Below are positions 14,601-28,500 of a DNA stretch of 64,000 nucleotides, piece after piece. A program made the translations under genes and the position numbers. Each line of letters opens with the position of its first letter. Within the stretch, counting starts at the first letter, position 1. The DNA is from Gorsachius magnificus (taxonomy: Eukaryota; Chordata; Aves; Pelecaniformes; Ardeidae). Where the stretch lies: assembly GCA_034008185.1 (NCBI GenBank), contig CM067084.1:6591385-6655384 (forward strand), in the 5' to 3' direction. The notes under the pieces are model-generated. The model was not told the DNA's origin. It did not search any database and was given only the letters and a program-made list of their open reading frames with translations.

Positions 14601-14937
14601 GTCAGATCACTTAGGCTTTGTGCTCTACACACTTCCACACAGTGATGGTGTATAAGGGGACAGCCCATCAATAATAGCAGAACACTTGGTTTGTCCCCCA
14701 CCCAGGAACTTGTGTGAAGAATTTAAGAGCCATCACAAACCTTTAAGATCACACTAAGTAACTATCAAGAGTAACCAATGTAAGTGCAGAAAGATACTTC
14801 CCTTAACGACTAGTTCTACTTAGGAAAGAGGAGCAGAGAGAAAAGTAATTCAGTCCTGTTAGCTTAATGGAAATTTGAAAAAATCTGAGAGAAGAAAATA
14901 AAACCCATCCATGAGTGGTTGTCTCTTTCTCTGTCGG
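8621..14937. other. Intergenic, nothing assigned
   Basis: AT-rich sequence upstream of ANXA5. Reading frames such as 8950-9216 (+) are short, lack recognisable domains and have no clear splice context. No CpG island or recent transposon was recognised. Confidence 0.5.
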
Positions 14938-15492
14938 TGTCCTGGTTTCAGCTGGAATAGAGTTAATTTTCTTCCTAGTAGCTGATACAGTGCTGTGTTT
15001 TGGATTTAGGATGAGAAGAATGTTGATAACACACTGATGGTTTAGTTGTTGTTAAGTAGTGCTTACACTAGTCAAGGACTTCTCAGCTTCCCATGCCCTG
15101 CCAGGGGCACAAGAAGCTGGGAGGGGGCACAGCCAGGACAGCTGACCCCAACATCACGCTCAGCATATAAAGCTGGGGGAAGGAGAAGGAAGGGGGCGAC
15201 ATTCGGAGTGATGCCGTTTGTCTTCCCAAGTCACCGTTACACGTGATGGAGCCCTGCTTTCCTGGAGATGGCCAAACACCCGCCTGCCGATGGGAAGCAG
15301 TGAATGAATGAATTCCTTGCTTTGATTTGCTTGGGCGCACGGCTTTTGCTCTCCCTATTAACTTGTCTTTATCTAAACCCATGAGTATTCTCACTTTTAC
15401 TCTTCTGATTCTCTCCCCCATCCCACCAGGGGGGAGTGAGTGAAGGAGCAGCTGTGTGGGGCTCAGTTGCTGGCCAGGGTTAAACCATGACA
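14938..15492 (+). mobile_element. Solo LTR of an avian endogenous retrovirus
   Basis: A 555-bp unit begins TGTCCTGGTTTCAG and ends TTAAACCATGACA, giving the TG...CA termini of an LTR. A TATAAA box at 15166-15171 fits plus-strand transcription. Flanks read GTCGG before and GTGGG after, a possible 5-bp target duplication with one mismatch. No internal retroviral sequence adjoins it, so it looks like a solo LTR. The first 210 bp or so match the element at 63629-64000. Confidence 0.85.
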
Positions 15493-15671
15493 GTGGGGAA
15501 GAAAAGTAAGAATAAATTTAGCTAAAATGAACTGTTGTAACGTCACTAAACAAGTTTTGCCTTTGCATTTATTATTCCCAAGTACTTCTAACTGGGCTCC
15601 TGTAACAAGACCTCTTTCTCATCAAGGGACCTACCACTAGCACCCCCACAAGAGTCTTGAGATACAGGAAC

Positions 15672-15790
15672 ACTATTATCTTCATTTTCAAATGGAGAAT
15701 AAAGGTAAGCTGAGGTTCAGTGGTTTCCCCAAGGTCACAGCTGGTGACGGGTAACTGAACCCAGGTTTCAAGTCACAAGCTACTGACTTT
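15672..15790 (-). mobile_element. MIR-type SINE remnant, reverse orientation
   Basis: The stretch follows the reverse complement of the MIR consensus: an ATTATCTTCATTTT-like block, then GAGGTTCAGTGGTTTCCCCA, AAGGTCACAGCTGG and TGAACCCAGGTTTCAAGTC. These correspond to the MIR core and its tRNA-derived head. It is diverged, as expected for an amniote-age insertion. The match is from memory of the consensus. Confidence 0.75.
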
Positions 15791-15792
15791 GC

Positions 15793-18700
15793 ACTGCTCT
15801 GTTCTTTCTCTCTTCACTTTGCCGAAGGGCCTCGGTGTTACTGAAAACTGCCTCCTTGGTTTACGTATTCACTGATGATTCACTGATGAAAAGAATCCAT
15901 AAATTATTCTAAGGGTGCCGGGATAAGAAGCACCCTCCCATCTTTGCACTCTGCACCTGAAACAGCACGAGCCTTGACTACCATAAGAGCAAAATCAGGC
16001 CCACAAAATTTTAGTTTGTTTATGAGGAAATGAGTCTGGAGGTAAAACCAAAAAAAGCCTACATCGACTCATTTTCTCGTCAGCCTTTCATTAAGTTTCT
16101 AAAACATGTTGATCTCAATCTTCCAAGCCACTATTCATCAAAACCCTGAACTACAGAGTGCTACAGCTGCATACTGTGTGCAGCCACCACCACCACTTAG
16201 ATTACCCAACAGTTTTATCAGGAGGCACTACTGTCTTACAGAGCTCCAATAAGTTGTCTGGAACTTAACTTACTTCCATTCTTTCTTTCCATAACTTTTC
16301 ATACATTCCCTTGGCATCGAATGTGTAGTGCTCCTGTAAACACAAGAAACATTTCTAACACTTTGCTCAAGACCTCTAAAGCACCTTTCCTGGTTCCTAC
16401 AATACATTTTGACATCTGAACTAGTACAAATCTACCTAAACTGCTAGCACATAAGCAAAGTCTGTTTTAATTGCTCTTGATAAGTCATTGCCACTCTGCA
16501 CGCAGACACTCTACATTAAAACCACTCCATTTCTTTACTTGATTTTTAAACTTTACAAGGTGAGCAAGTCACTCAAAGCTTTAAGCCTGGACAAAGCCAC
16601 ACAAATGAGACTTTGGGTATAGTCCTGTATAGGACAAAATTCCAGAAACCCTCTCTCGAATGCTCTCATACAAGTTTGAAGGGCCTGCCACAGTCTAACC
16701 CCCAACCCTTGCCTCAAGAAAAAATTCAAAGACACTTTTAAATAGCATTTTTTAGCATTTTCCTGTTCCCACCTTGATCATCGCTAGGCACAAGGTTTTT
16801 TTCCCTCCATAGATCGCAGGCCCTACTGTTCAAAAATAGGACTAGGTTTCAAGTAGCGTGGTATGCATTTCTTCCATAATTCTCTGAATCATATTGTCAA
16901 TCCCTTCCTTTATAGCAACAAATGCTGGGTATTTGGGCTTTTTTGTTTGTTTTGCTTTAATGAAAGGTGAGATTTTCAGGTGATAATATGATTCAAGATG
17001 TCCAAGTTTCAGCAAAGCAAGGCAGCAAAATTTGTATGTGTAGTCCACACTGCCAGTAGTTTCAACTTATCACCCCTATCGTGTTCTTAAGAGCTGGCTG
17101 TACAACAGAATATTTCTGTTCTTCCTAAACTAGATGTTTGTCTGAAAATAAAGTATTAGTTTGGGAGAGACGCCTGTGGTAACATTCCTTTCAAAAGCCT
17201 CAGTGCCTCTGCATCTCAGAGACTTTTGGTGGAGTTTTTGTTACCTTGGTTTGTATTTGCAAGCATAAAACAATTAATATAGCACACCAACAACTTCCAG
17301 TAGCAGTAATCACAGCAGATTAGGGTCCAGGAACACAGTAACAAATTATGTCCTGATGCAAACTGCAGCTCTGTTTACTTAAAGGATTTTCATCCCCCTC
17401 GGCAAGAAGATATATTTAGCTGTTATTCAGGTAAAGTATTCTTAAGGGCAAGCCTCGTTTTCTTTATCATATTGGCAGCTTTTTGTAATGCTAATTTTTC
17501 CAGAGTAGAAGGATGAATTAAAAGGGATGTGAGTCCCTTTCAAGATCCACTGTTAGGCTACTATGAAACCCCGAGTCTCTTTTCCCAGAAGTGATATGGT
17601 TAAAATAATACTTAGTCTTCATAAAAGCTCCTTGATGAAAATCTCTACACAAGAACTAATAACAAGCACTAAACCCTAAACTATAGAGTAGCATCATTTT
17701 CACAGTGTAGCTATTGCAACGTATCCTGATCCATTACCAGACCAAAAACCAGACTGGTTTTTGGCATTTGGATGCAACAGGATGAGCACATTTGCAAGGG
17801 AAACCACAGACTGACGTATGTTAAATGCCATTCCCTGCCTCCTCCTTGTACATCTCAAGCTCTTCATTTTGTTGCATCTATTTCCAATCAATGGTTTGAA
17901 TGAATTCTCATGGGTTGCCTGCAACACAGCTTGCTTGCCCATGTCCCAGGTAATCAAAACCCTAAAAATAAAACTATTACATTTCAGGTCTGGTGGTCAT
18001 TTGTCAAAAAAGTAAACGCCCAGATACATGCATGAGGCTAAGAAGGAATGAGATGTCATGACTGAGCCAGCCAAATCATCTTCCCAGAATAAGAAGATAA
18101 ATAGCCAGCCCTCAACTATCCCCTTGTGTATTTGCCTGCACTTGTAGCAACAGATCAGGCAAACTGAGGGGAGAGAGCACTAAAGTTTTGACACATGGCT
18201 TTTCTAAACATGGCAAATATTGCTCCTATGTAACTGCACACCTCCCACCCCTGGACTGGTAAGACCAAGGAAAAGGGGAGAAATTCCTGCCCTGATCCCT
18301 TCAACACACTTTTAAAATCCTCAAGGCTTGTAGCCCCGCTGGCAGAGGAAGGATCTGCAGCAGCAGGCTGTGAGCTGTGGAAAAAGGTGGTGCATGCACA
18401 TCTGTGCAACGGCACTACGTGAATCAGCACATTTAAACTTTGCATCCAAACTACCAAATATGAGCAGATGCATTTTTATTCTTCTAATACCCAACTTATT
18501 TGCTTCCTGGTATTATATTATTTGCTGAAGACAGCTGCAGACATAAATTACATTTCTTCCTTCAGCCAAAATAAATATTTGTGGCTAATTACAACTTCCC
18601 TTTCTCTATTGTCAGTGTTCACCTGGCTGAACTGCTGCAGTAAGAGGCAGCGCAGCAAGGCTGAGCCAAGCAAGGCAAGCAGCTGCACATCCTAGAAACG

Positions 18701-21700
18701 GGTAGTAGCCGCTCTACCTCTAACCACAGAAGGAAACCAGTAAACATACAAACTTCATAGCAACGCCAGCCTCCGTCTGCACAGTCCTTAGGGGCAAGCG
18801 ACACCCCTCCCGCCCCACATCGTGGCTCTGTGAGTCAGAGCTGCAGAGACAACTTCAGAACTCACTGCGAGGGGTCTCGGGATGAACTTCTAGGGGCTTA
18901 CGGTGAGAGGATCAAGAAATGCCCTTTGGAATCTTGAGGCCAGAAACCCATATTGCTTGTACCTGCCTAGTTTTGGAGCCCTATTGTATATAATCTGCAT
19001 GAAGGCAGTGGTGAACATCACCATCTGGATGTACCCTGGTGGTATTTCACGGTATAATTCATACAGTGCTGCACAGAGGCCCAAACCGTCTGCTCAGACC
19101 TGCACAGAGATGTAACACACAGCACCATTCATGCATAACTTTGCCTCAAAGTTATTTTTACATCAACCAAACCCACAAAAAAGTACTTTATGCCAAATAC
19201 CTCCCACTGTTAGTAGCTCAGAGCCAAGGATTTTATTAAGATGTATATCCCAGTATAGCAGTGCTGCTATACAGCAATTCAAACCAGAGTTATCACAAGT
19301 TATTCTGCTGATACAGTGACAGAGAAGAATGCCTGCATTTTGTCAGACCCACATTCCCAGTCTCAGCTGCTGTAGGAATTTTAGTTAAACCATGTTAAAC
19401 CACTCTTAGTGGCAAATTTTTCAAAGACAGCCGTGATAATAGTCAAAGGGGAAGTGAAAACATGAATAATGTAAATGCTGACTCGCTGAAATCCCTTCCC
19501 ATATTTCAAACACAAAATATCATCAGTTCTTTTGAAAGCAGCATAAACCTTATAGAAAACGGGACATCTAGTGGCAGTGAACAGGAATTGCGGCAGGGAG
19601 GACACTCTCCTCAAACCCTCTTCTATGAAGACTGTGACAAAGTAGGGGAATAACAGTGATGGCAACCAAGAGTCCTCCAAAATCCTGACACGTGGCAAAA
19701 TTTTATTCCAGGAGTTCATGCAACAATTTCCCTTTCTAAATAATTCAAAAAAATACCACCAAGTGATCAGGCAGGTATTCCACTTGATGGATTTTTCTTT
19801 TATCACATACTTGCTCTTTACTTCTCTTTCTCCCCCAAACCAGGCAAAAAGTTTACATGATGCCATCCCGCTGCATCTGAATTACAGATTCACACTTCAA
19901 AATACTATGGGTTTGCCATTACTTGTAATAAGTTAAAGCAGAGAGCTCTGGTTTGGGGGAAGAAAAGTCTTTGTTTACCTATGCTATCCCCTACACATCC
20001 TAGTATTTGATCCCAGAATACTTTTGTTTATTCAGCATTCCCAGCAGCTGTAGGCAGTTCCCCCCCCAGCTCTGCTCTTTCTAGTATGAAACCATGAGCA
20101 GATTTCTGTAAGTAAAATGCTCCATGCTGATAGATAATCTCCTGCCAAGAGTTTGTCTTTAACACAGGAAAGCTAATTTCAGTGCTGGAAACTGGCCCAA
20201 TACAGGTGCAGTAGGGTCAAAGGAGAAAAAAAAAGGTCCCGAGGCTTTTGATTTTTTTTTTGTCATCAGTCCTTAATAAAACTCTGCATTTAAGTTTGCA
20301 TTATATGTTACATATCGAGGAAATGGATTTCATGCCTGAGAAACTGCATACTAGCAAATTCCACAGTAGCAATGAACAAATAAGGAGAAAACAGTGAAGC
20401 CTGTAGATCAGTCAGGTTACTGCAACCAAAACCATCACAATTCATAAAAGCATTTCATTTCTCCCTCTGCACTAGCCCCAAATAGAGTTTCAGTACTTTC
20501 TAGCATTCAGATAACTTCCTTCAAAGGAAAGCTGAAGGGGGAAGGATTTTCAAAACAGTGAGCTGTCTGTACAGCTGAGTCACATTTCACTCAAGCAAAC
20601 CTCTTTTAATCTGATATTCATAAAAGATGTCAAGTAAAATGGCTTTCAAATGGTAAATAAGAAATCTGGTCATGCATTGGCTATGCTCAAAGGACTGGAC
20701 TAAACTGGAAATACCAAATTTTAAAAAGCAAACTATTTTTAATTTAATTTCTCTTTAAATTAACATTGCACAGTTCCAGGATTATACATGTACTTTAAAA
20801 GTTGAAGTATTTCTACAGAAGCTCCCAGGTAATATTTCATTTCTCAGAACTGCAGGATGAGACAAGTAAACAGATTAATTTGTTACCCATCTTCTCACAT
20901 CAAACAGCTCTGCTCTGTCACAAGCATTTGTTGATGCTTGAGGTCTTGTACTTCCTAAGACACTGTCACCTTTGGGTTTTCCAAGGAGCCTGCTGTTACT
21001 TGCGGTGCTGGCGGCAGAACTTTCTGTCAAAGGGAGGGAACTGTGGTGGGTTCATTAAGCAAGTTTCCACAAAGCATCTTCTAGTCACCTGGCAAACCAA
21101 GCCTGCGTCCAGGTAAACTCCTTTCCCCCTAAACAGTTTCACCTGCCTTTCACACAGCAACAGGACAAGAGGAAAAAATGCTGTGTTTTCCCTGAACACA
21201 CATTGAGGATTTTGCCAAATTGCAAGCTTTGTTTACCTGGCATTATAACACTTTCTGGCAGTCTTTTGGGTTTCTGATCAGCATTTTAGCAGCAGATATC
21301 AGTGCATGCAGGTGGAGCTCTGAGCCCACTCAGATTTGGCTCCAGGGACCCAAAATTTTGGCTTCAGCCAGCAAGGGGCTCAAGGCAGGTGGGTCACCTC
21401 AGCCCATGCTCAGGTTTTGGGAGGCACATGAGCTCCCTACTGGTGATCCCCACTGGAGGCTTGCATTGTATCCCCACAGGTAACACTTTCTGCATGCTCA
21501 GAGCCAGTTTATGCCTCAGTTTCCCCATCTGAGGAATCAGGGTAGCAGGGTTTTGCCAAACACAGCAGCCAGAAAAGGACAGGCAGCGCACACACAGAGC
21601 AGGTGCAGCACACTTCCCTCACAGCTTTTTTAGGTAATTGAATTCTGATGAGTTTGAATGAGTTACATGAATGCAGGACTAGTGTAGAGCAGTGATGAAT

Positions 21701-22374
21701 CATCTTTTCCCCCATGCTTATTCTTTGCACAATAATATATTGCAGACCTCTAATTCCTCTGCTAAACATCCATAATCTTTTGACAGCTGAAGAGCCTCCA
21801 GGGATTTCATATTTGAATCATGGCAACAGACACAGACAGGTCAGTTTAAGCAGACTTCAATAAATCAGAGTTACACAATTTGAAGAATTCTATTTTAACA
21901 AAACTGTACATTTTAACATGGAAGTGGTTTACATCACTTCAACTACTGACAATTTACAGTAAGTCATTCTGAATGAGATTGTTTTGTTAGGGGCTTATGA
22001 AAAGACCATAGACTCTTTTTTCCCCCAATTTTTAAAGTAAAAGAATACACCTCACCCTAAGACAAGACATACCACCCTCAGGCAGGAGGGTGCCACCCTG
22101 TTCTCACAGACAGAAAAACCTCTGCAGACACCAAATACTCTCTGGGAAGTGCTGGGGAGTGTGTTAACGGTCCCCTCCATATCTCCCCATGTGCTGGCTT
22201 AGAGTCTCCCTGCTAGATACAGGGGGGTTGAGGGCCTCCCTTCCCATTCCTGACACAAGGTAGCTGATGCCTCTTTGAGGGTCTGGAGGCAAAGATAAAG
22301 GCAGCAAGTCTCCTGCATAGCCCCAGGGTCTCCTTCATGCCCAGATCTGACAATGCATGAGAGGTCTCATTAAA
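15793..22374. other. Intergenic, mostly featureless
   Basis: Apart from a weak MIR-like block near 21.5 kb I see nothing I can name. The 161-codon minus frame at 19381-19866 and several shorter frames lie in AT-rich sequence and match no family I know. Confidence 0.5.
21495..21550 (+). mobile_element. Possible short MIR core remnant
   Basis: Contains ATGCCTCAGTTTCCCCATCT followed by GAGGAATCAGGG, close to the MIR core segment with CCTCAGTTTCC and CATCTG. Only about 50 bp is recognisable, so a chance match is possible. Confidence 0.4.
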
Positions 22375-22590
22375 TGGTTTGGGTTGGAAGGGACCCCTAG
22401 AGGTCATCTAGTCCAACCCCCCTGCAGTGAGCAGGGACACCGCTAACCACATCAGGTTGCTCAGAGCCCCATCCAACCTGGCCTGGAATGTTTCCAGGGA
22501 TGGGGCCTCCACCACCTCTCTGGGCAACCTGTTCCAGTGTTTCACCACCCTCATTGTAAAGAACTTCTTCCTTATATCTAGTCTAATGCT
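22375..22590 (-). mobile_element. CR1 LINE 3'-end fragment, minus orientation
   Basis: Reads as the reverse complement of a CR1 3' end: GGGTTGGAAGGGACCCCTAG, CATCTAGTCCAACCC, then the CACCACCTCTCTGGGCAACC block and the coding tail with TTGTAAAGAACTTCTTCCTT. It is 5'-truncated, as most CR1 copies are. It is the same subfamily as the copies near 41.0 and 55.2 kb but more diverged. Confidence 0.93.
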
Positions 22591-25500
22591 TTGTAAAATG
22601 TCACTATTTTCCTGGAAATTATTTGGCTGAGGAAGACAAAAAAACCCCTACAAACACATTTCCCTTCCCTCCATAGAGGTACCTCATCATACAGGGCCTC
22701 TGCTCTTTCCTCTGCATCAGAAACCAAGTATAGCAAAATACATATATATATGCCATCTGCTTTTCCTGGATCTCCTTTATCTCCCTGCATCCTTACCTGC
22801 CTCTCTTGACAGACACCCACCAAGGCTCTCCAAAGGGCATCACTACTGCCCAGATCAGCAGGCAAAACCCAGGATAACCCTCACCTCTCTCCAAGAAACC
22901 CACCCAGATGCCTGTCCCACTCCTTTTAACCTCTCTGTTTCCACCCTCCCCTGCCAAGTAAACAAGCCAACTCCCCTCTCTACTGGCAACACCTGTATTT
23001 CATCCTGCTCCCCTCCACTGCCTGCCCACCCTTTGCTCCCCATGTGGCTCCCTCTGGCCAGCAGCTCACAGAAACAGCCCTGGGCTATTCCAAAGAGTCA
23101 GTAAGCCAGTGGCACTGTCATAATATGAAGGTCTGAGCTGGGTTTTGGGAGGCTTTTATCAATTTCAGCATGGGAATATTGAGTGTTCATCACGTGTCTG
23201 GTGTTACATGGCATTCACATCATGTAGAAAAGACCGGTTTGAGTACAACAATCACCCCAAAAGAAGAGAAAACAAAAGAGGAAAAGAATATGCCAGTGAT
23301 CCTTTCTCACCAAGCAGAATAGGTAGACTTGTCTTCAGCAATCAATCAAGGTTCCAGCAAAACCTGTTCTACCAAAGACAGACTATCTTTTGCGGAAGAA
23401 TGGACACCTCTGAAAACTTCATTACCATTCCTTAAGACAAAGAGTTGCCTCTTGATAGTCTCCTTAATGCAGCATAAATTTTAAAAAGGCGTACACAAAC
23501 AACCAGCTACGGTGCAGCTCACAGGCTCTGCTGAGCTTTAGGAAAACAATTCTCTACGGCTCCTTTTCACCTCTGGTCCTGGTATTGCCGAAAATCTCTC
23601 CCACTAATCACACACAGGAGAAGCAGCAGCGTGTGTGTGCAAGCTCAGGTTTGGTTTTAAGCTTAGATCCATCATGCTCTTTCTAATAATCATGCGCCTT
23701 ACATCAGCTGCTACAAATTCTCTTAGACAATCCAAATTGCTTTTTTGAATCATTAACTGCATACCCAAAACACTATTAAAAGCGGACAGTATTAAGGTCA
23801 GAAGCAATGGATAATTTTTTCTACAGGTACTTGGTAGGATAAGGAGATAAGGCAAAAAACTCTAGGTAATTCTGTGCTTCTTAGGTCAATTCATAGATAT
23901 TGCAGTCAAGCCATGGAATTAATTTTTAGCATTATATTTGTCTTTTTTTTTAATCTTGATGTATTCTGTGTTATGTATCACTTTGTGCAAAAGCTTTGAT
24001 ATAGCTGACATGCTTTTAAATTTTCTACAAATATTAGTACTAGACCAATTGTAAAAATAGGACTTTTACTCTATTATCGGGTACACTGATTATTAAATTC
24101 TGATATCTTCGTAACACTGATAAAGGAACAGCTCACAGTAACACTAATCTCTATGAAGGATACCCAGGCATGTGAAGGCTTGCTTCATTTGGAAGGAGAG
24201 CACAATAAAACCTAAGTTCAGAATGAAAAATAGATACGTAAGAGTGTAACAGAAATGTCTCACCTCAGTGCTAGAGTTTCCCTTGGATTCAGCCTCCACC
24301 ACTGCCTTAAACTAACACAGTTCCTGTTTAACAAACCAAAATAAGGTTCATTGCTTTTAGTCACTGTGGCTTAGAGGACTGCCTGCACCCCGGGAAGATC
24401 ATTAAGCAGCCTCTGCATGACTGCTGAGGTACTAGGAGAAAGTGGCCTCCCAGCATGGCAAGTACAGCTCACATCGGCATGTGTCTCTTGCCCCAGTTCA
24501 GCAGTTCGTGCCATTTCAGCATATACAGGGCTCCAGTCTGAACAGGGGAGACTCATGTCCCAGGTCAGACACAGTCTGGGGTCATGAAAAGCTAAACGTG
24601 AGAGAAAGACCCTTGGATGAGGCCAGTCCAAAGCACCAAGCAGGTGGTAGGAGACAGGCAACAAAAGAAGTCCTCACATTTGCTGTTATCATCTTTTAAC
24701 AATCTTTGCAGTTCATATTCTGTCTCCTGGCTGTGCTATTGAAAATGAAATCAAAGGCAGGCAACTGAGTACTTTTTACTCTACATCCATTTATCTTAAA
24801 CAGAGCATCCCTCGCTGGCACGGGAACACACCAAGCTTGTGATCACCCCATGGCAGCAGTCTGGAGAGAGAGGTTCTGTTAGGAGGTATTTCACTAACTG
24901 CTCCAGAAAATATAAGCACAAGGAAAATAATATTTACAGCAAGGAAAGCAAGATTTAGTGTTCAGCAGGAGATGCATGCTAGTGCACAGCAATTCCCAGG
25001 TGTTAAATAGGTGTTGGTATGCCTTGGTGATCACAGGGGACTCACAGTTAATTCAGCATTTAAAGATATTTAAAGCATTATATTGGATCTCCTTGGAAGA
25101 GCAGTAGTGCCATTTACTAACATAGAGATTAAGTAAAGCCTTGTGTACAAAGACTGGAATGAAAAGTAATTTGTTTTTCTCTATCACCTGATATCTTAAG
25201 CAAGCAGGGACTTGGCCTTTTAACCCTTTTTGCAGAGTGCTGTTTCTGTCAAGACAGGTTCAGAAAAAGAGTACAAAATTAATTTCTAAAAAACACCCAT
25301 AAAGACAGAAATAATAAACTAAGCAGACTGAGGACATACATTTTATCCCTGATTATTAAAAAAAAATTATCCCTAAAAAGTGGAATATCATTTTAAGACC
25401 ATTGCTATTGACATGCTCTGTTCTGAAGTTTATTTTTCTGAAATCGGAAATAAAGTACATGCATTTTCAGAGGGAAGTCCCCTGAAGTATATACTGTTGA

Positions 25501-28500
25501 ATTTCACTAAAAGTCACATGAAAATAAATAACATTTGGATTTGTGAGGCTTTCCTTAAACAATTCCTCCAACAATTGTCTAGGTCTCTCATAGAACTGAA
25601 TCCTTCAATTTTTGTAACTACATCAAGTAACATATTCCCCATTTTCTAAAACTTTCAGTCATTACCATGAGGGAAGCTAAAATATCAACCTAACAACAAA
25701 AAACTGTTTTCTTCTGTAAGCCCAAATCAGATGGACCGTCATATTCTGCATTGAAAGCTTTGTGCATTCAGAGTCCTTTCCAGCTATCTGAAAAAAGGAT
25801 CGGGTCTTTTCTGCACAAGGAGTAAGATGCAACTGCAAGACCTTGATTGATGACCTTCTTCCTTTTCAAACTTCTTCCTTGCATCATGGGATCTAGAGAG
25901 CTTTCTGAAAATGGAAACTGTTTTGTATCCACCCATCCAAGTCCAGGATCTGGGACTGTCAAACCAGCACTGAGTCTTCTGAGTGTGACACAAACCACAG
26001 GAGCGGGTAGCTCAGCTCAGACATGCCAGTATGCCTGAACAGAAAACGTTTGGATGAACTCCCACTGAGGCGTCTCAAAACAGGTCTTAAGACTGTGGGA
26101 GCTTTGATAGCCCTCCACAGAGGTGGGTTTTCAAAGTAAAATTTGAGAGATGCAACAACATTTGAAGGGAAGCAAAAGAATAAAAAGTTTCTCAGGAATG
26201 CCAAGAAATTAAAGCTACTGAGCAGGTCTTGCACAGCTGTGGCTGTGAGTAGAGCTATGCTGCACATCACTGTGAAAATACTCATACCAGATTAACCATC
26301 AGAAAAATAAATAGGTTGTTGTATTTGTTTTAGAGTATTTCCAGGTGCCCAAACTAGGACATTTCTGGCATAATTCTTCAGGCCTCACCAGAAAACGATT
26401 TTGGTCTGCTGAGCTTTTGTGGCTTTCAATCTAGAGATGGGAAAAGGTGATTACATAGTAATAGAATAGAATGAATCATGTCTTTATTCCCTCTTGTGCA
26501 TTGTCTAGTTTTCAACATACAAACACAGAGCTTTGTGTCTTTTCCTTGGGAGATTATTTCTTGATTTAACACACTTAATCATCAAGTACTTTCTCCTGCT
26601 ATTAGTTTTACTAGTCCCTATCTGTAATTTGTGTCATTGTGCCTAGTTACAGATTATGCTAAGTAAGTCATCTTCTTCCTCAGTGTTTACATCTTTCAAG
26701 TATTTGCAGATGATTGCATTCCCCTATAGCTGCCAGCTAACAAAAGCATACATATTTAACTACTTTATTCTTTCTTTCTAAATTCCCCAAAGGCTCTTCA
26801 TTGCTCTTATCTGAGTTCCCTCAACAACAGTCAACAAGAGTCTAGTAATGAGGTGTCCTGACAGCACATTTGGGCTGAGCAGAAAGGAGACCTTACTGGC
26901 TCCTAAGACAGGTTACCTATGCCTATGCAGTTCAGCAACACACAGGATGCTTTTGTTGCTTTGCAAACTCACAACTGATTTACTACTAATGAACACATCT
27001 TGTATTTCTCTCGCCCCGGAGTTTATTTGTTTATGTCCTCCCACGATGATTCATCTGCCTAATCTTTTAGAGCCTTCGGCTTACTTCTGACTCTCGTCAC
27101 TGATTAAAGAAAACGATGCACGTCTTTCCTTGTGAAGTTGGACGCTGGGAATTTAGAAACTTCCCAGAAGAGCTCTGGATGGCGGGGGAGGCAGTCTTTG
27201 TGCAAGGGATGGACTGTCCTTCTCTCTGAGCAAAAGGACAGGGGCCTTCGGCAGCATCAATCTTCATTTGGAAAAATAATCAGATATGACATCAGTGCAG
27301 AAAAGCTTGACCTCCATTCACCTTTCTGCCCTCTGAACATACTACTGGAGAGGAAGGTGTTGCCTCCACAGCTGTGCCCTAAAATCCGTACCAAGAAAGG
27401 GAAATTTGTTTGAATGGTGTAGATGTTTGATGCTCCTTGTGTGTGTGATGTCAAACAACTTCCCTGGTTGTCCTTCCAAATTATGCTGCAGGTGACAGCA
27501 TTGAAATATGAAGATTACTTTTAATGAGAGCTCATCTTACTTGCCATTGGAAGTTTGGGGTATTTCTTCCTACACTGCAGGTATCTGTGAAATTAGGACA
27601 TTTGAGATGAGTACCAAAACATGACAAAACAAAGAACTGATAATCCTCCAACTTCCAAATGTTTAACTGATTAACCCCCCAAACTTCTATATTGCATTGC
27701 ATTGGTATAAAACGCATACATGCCAGAGGAAATTCATCTATTAGTTTCCATTTTCCAGATAAAGGTAACTCAGCCTGTGCCCTGTCAGTCAGTCTTGTGA
27801 AGAGTCATTACAAAAATCAGATGACCTCTATTTCATGCAATACAGTAAATATGAAGTGCCCCAACCATCTGCATTATTTGAAATACTTCAGGGCTACTGA
27901 TCTGCAAAGTGAGCTGGGTATAAAGGTAATCTCTTCGTGCTCATGCAGAATATGCTTTAGAATTTTACGGCTACTTAAATTAATTGAGCAAAACCATTAG
28001 CCACCCTTCTTTCTAATCACTGATGTGAGGCCAAAGTCATCCCTACCATTTTCGCAGAGGAAGAACAAGAAAACCATACCGATATGAGATTGACTGATCA
28101 CAGGCAGGAAAACCTACACAGTGCTTTTTCTCATAATTTTCCCATGACTTTGAAAAAGCCCACCTAAGAGTGCAGAAGGGCAACCGGAGTACCAGGCACT
28201 AGGAGGGGGCATGGCAGGACTAGAGACAATTGAGGCTCTGGCCCTTGCCCATGCAGCCACTCTGTGGGAATTTGACAGATACAGTTTCCTTCAACTGAGC
28301 TGAATCTGTCCTTGTCACCCTGTGCACTGAAATCCTCCTGGTGCAGGAGCACGCTGGGCATGGGGGAGCGCTGCCATTCCTGCCTGCGTGGCCTGGTTAT
28401 GGCCCCAAGGTCCCAGAACCATGGAAGGGCCACCATGGGCAGTGGAAGCCACAGTCCTGACTTCACCAGCTCCTACCAGCTGGCTACAGACAGAAAATCC

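Noticed and set aside
19381..19866. 161-codon minus-strand frame
   Set aside because: AT-rich, no recognisable domain, no CpG or splice context; chance length is plausible.
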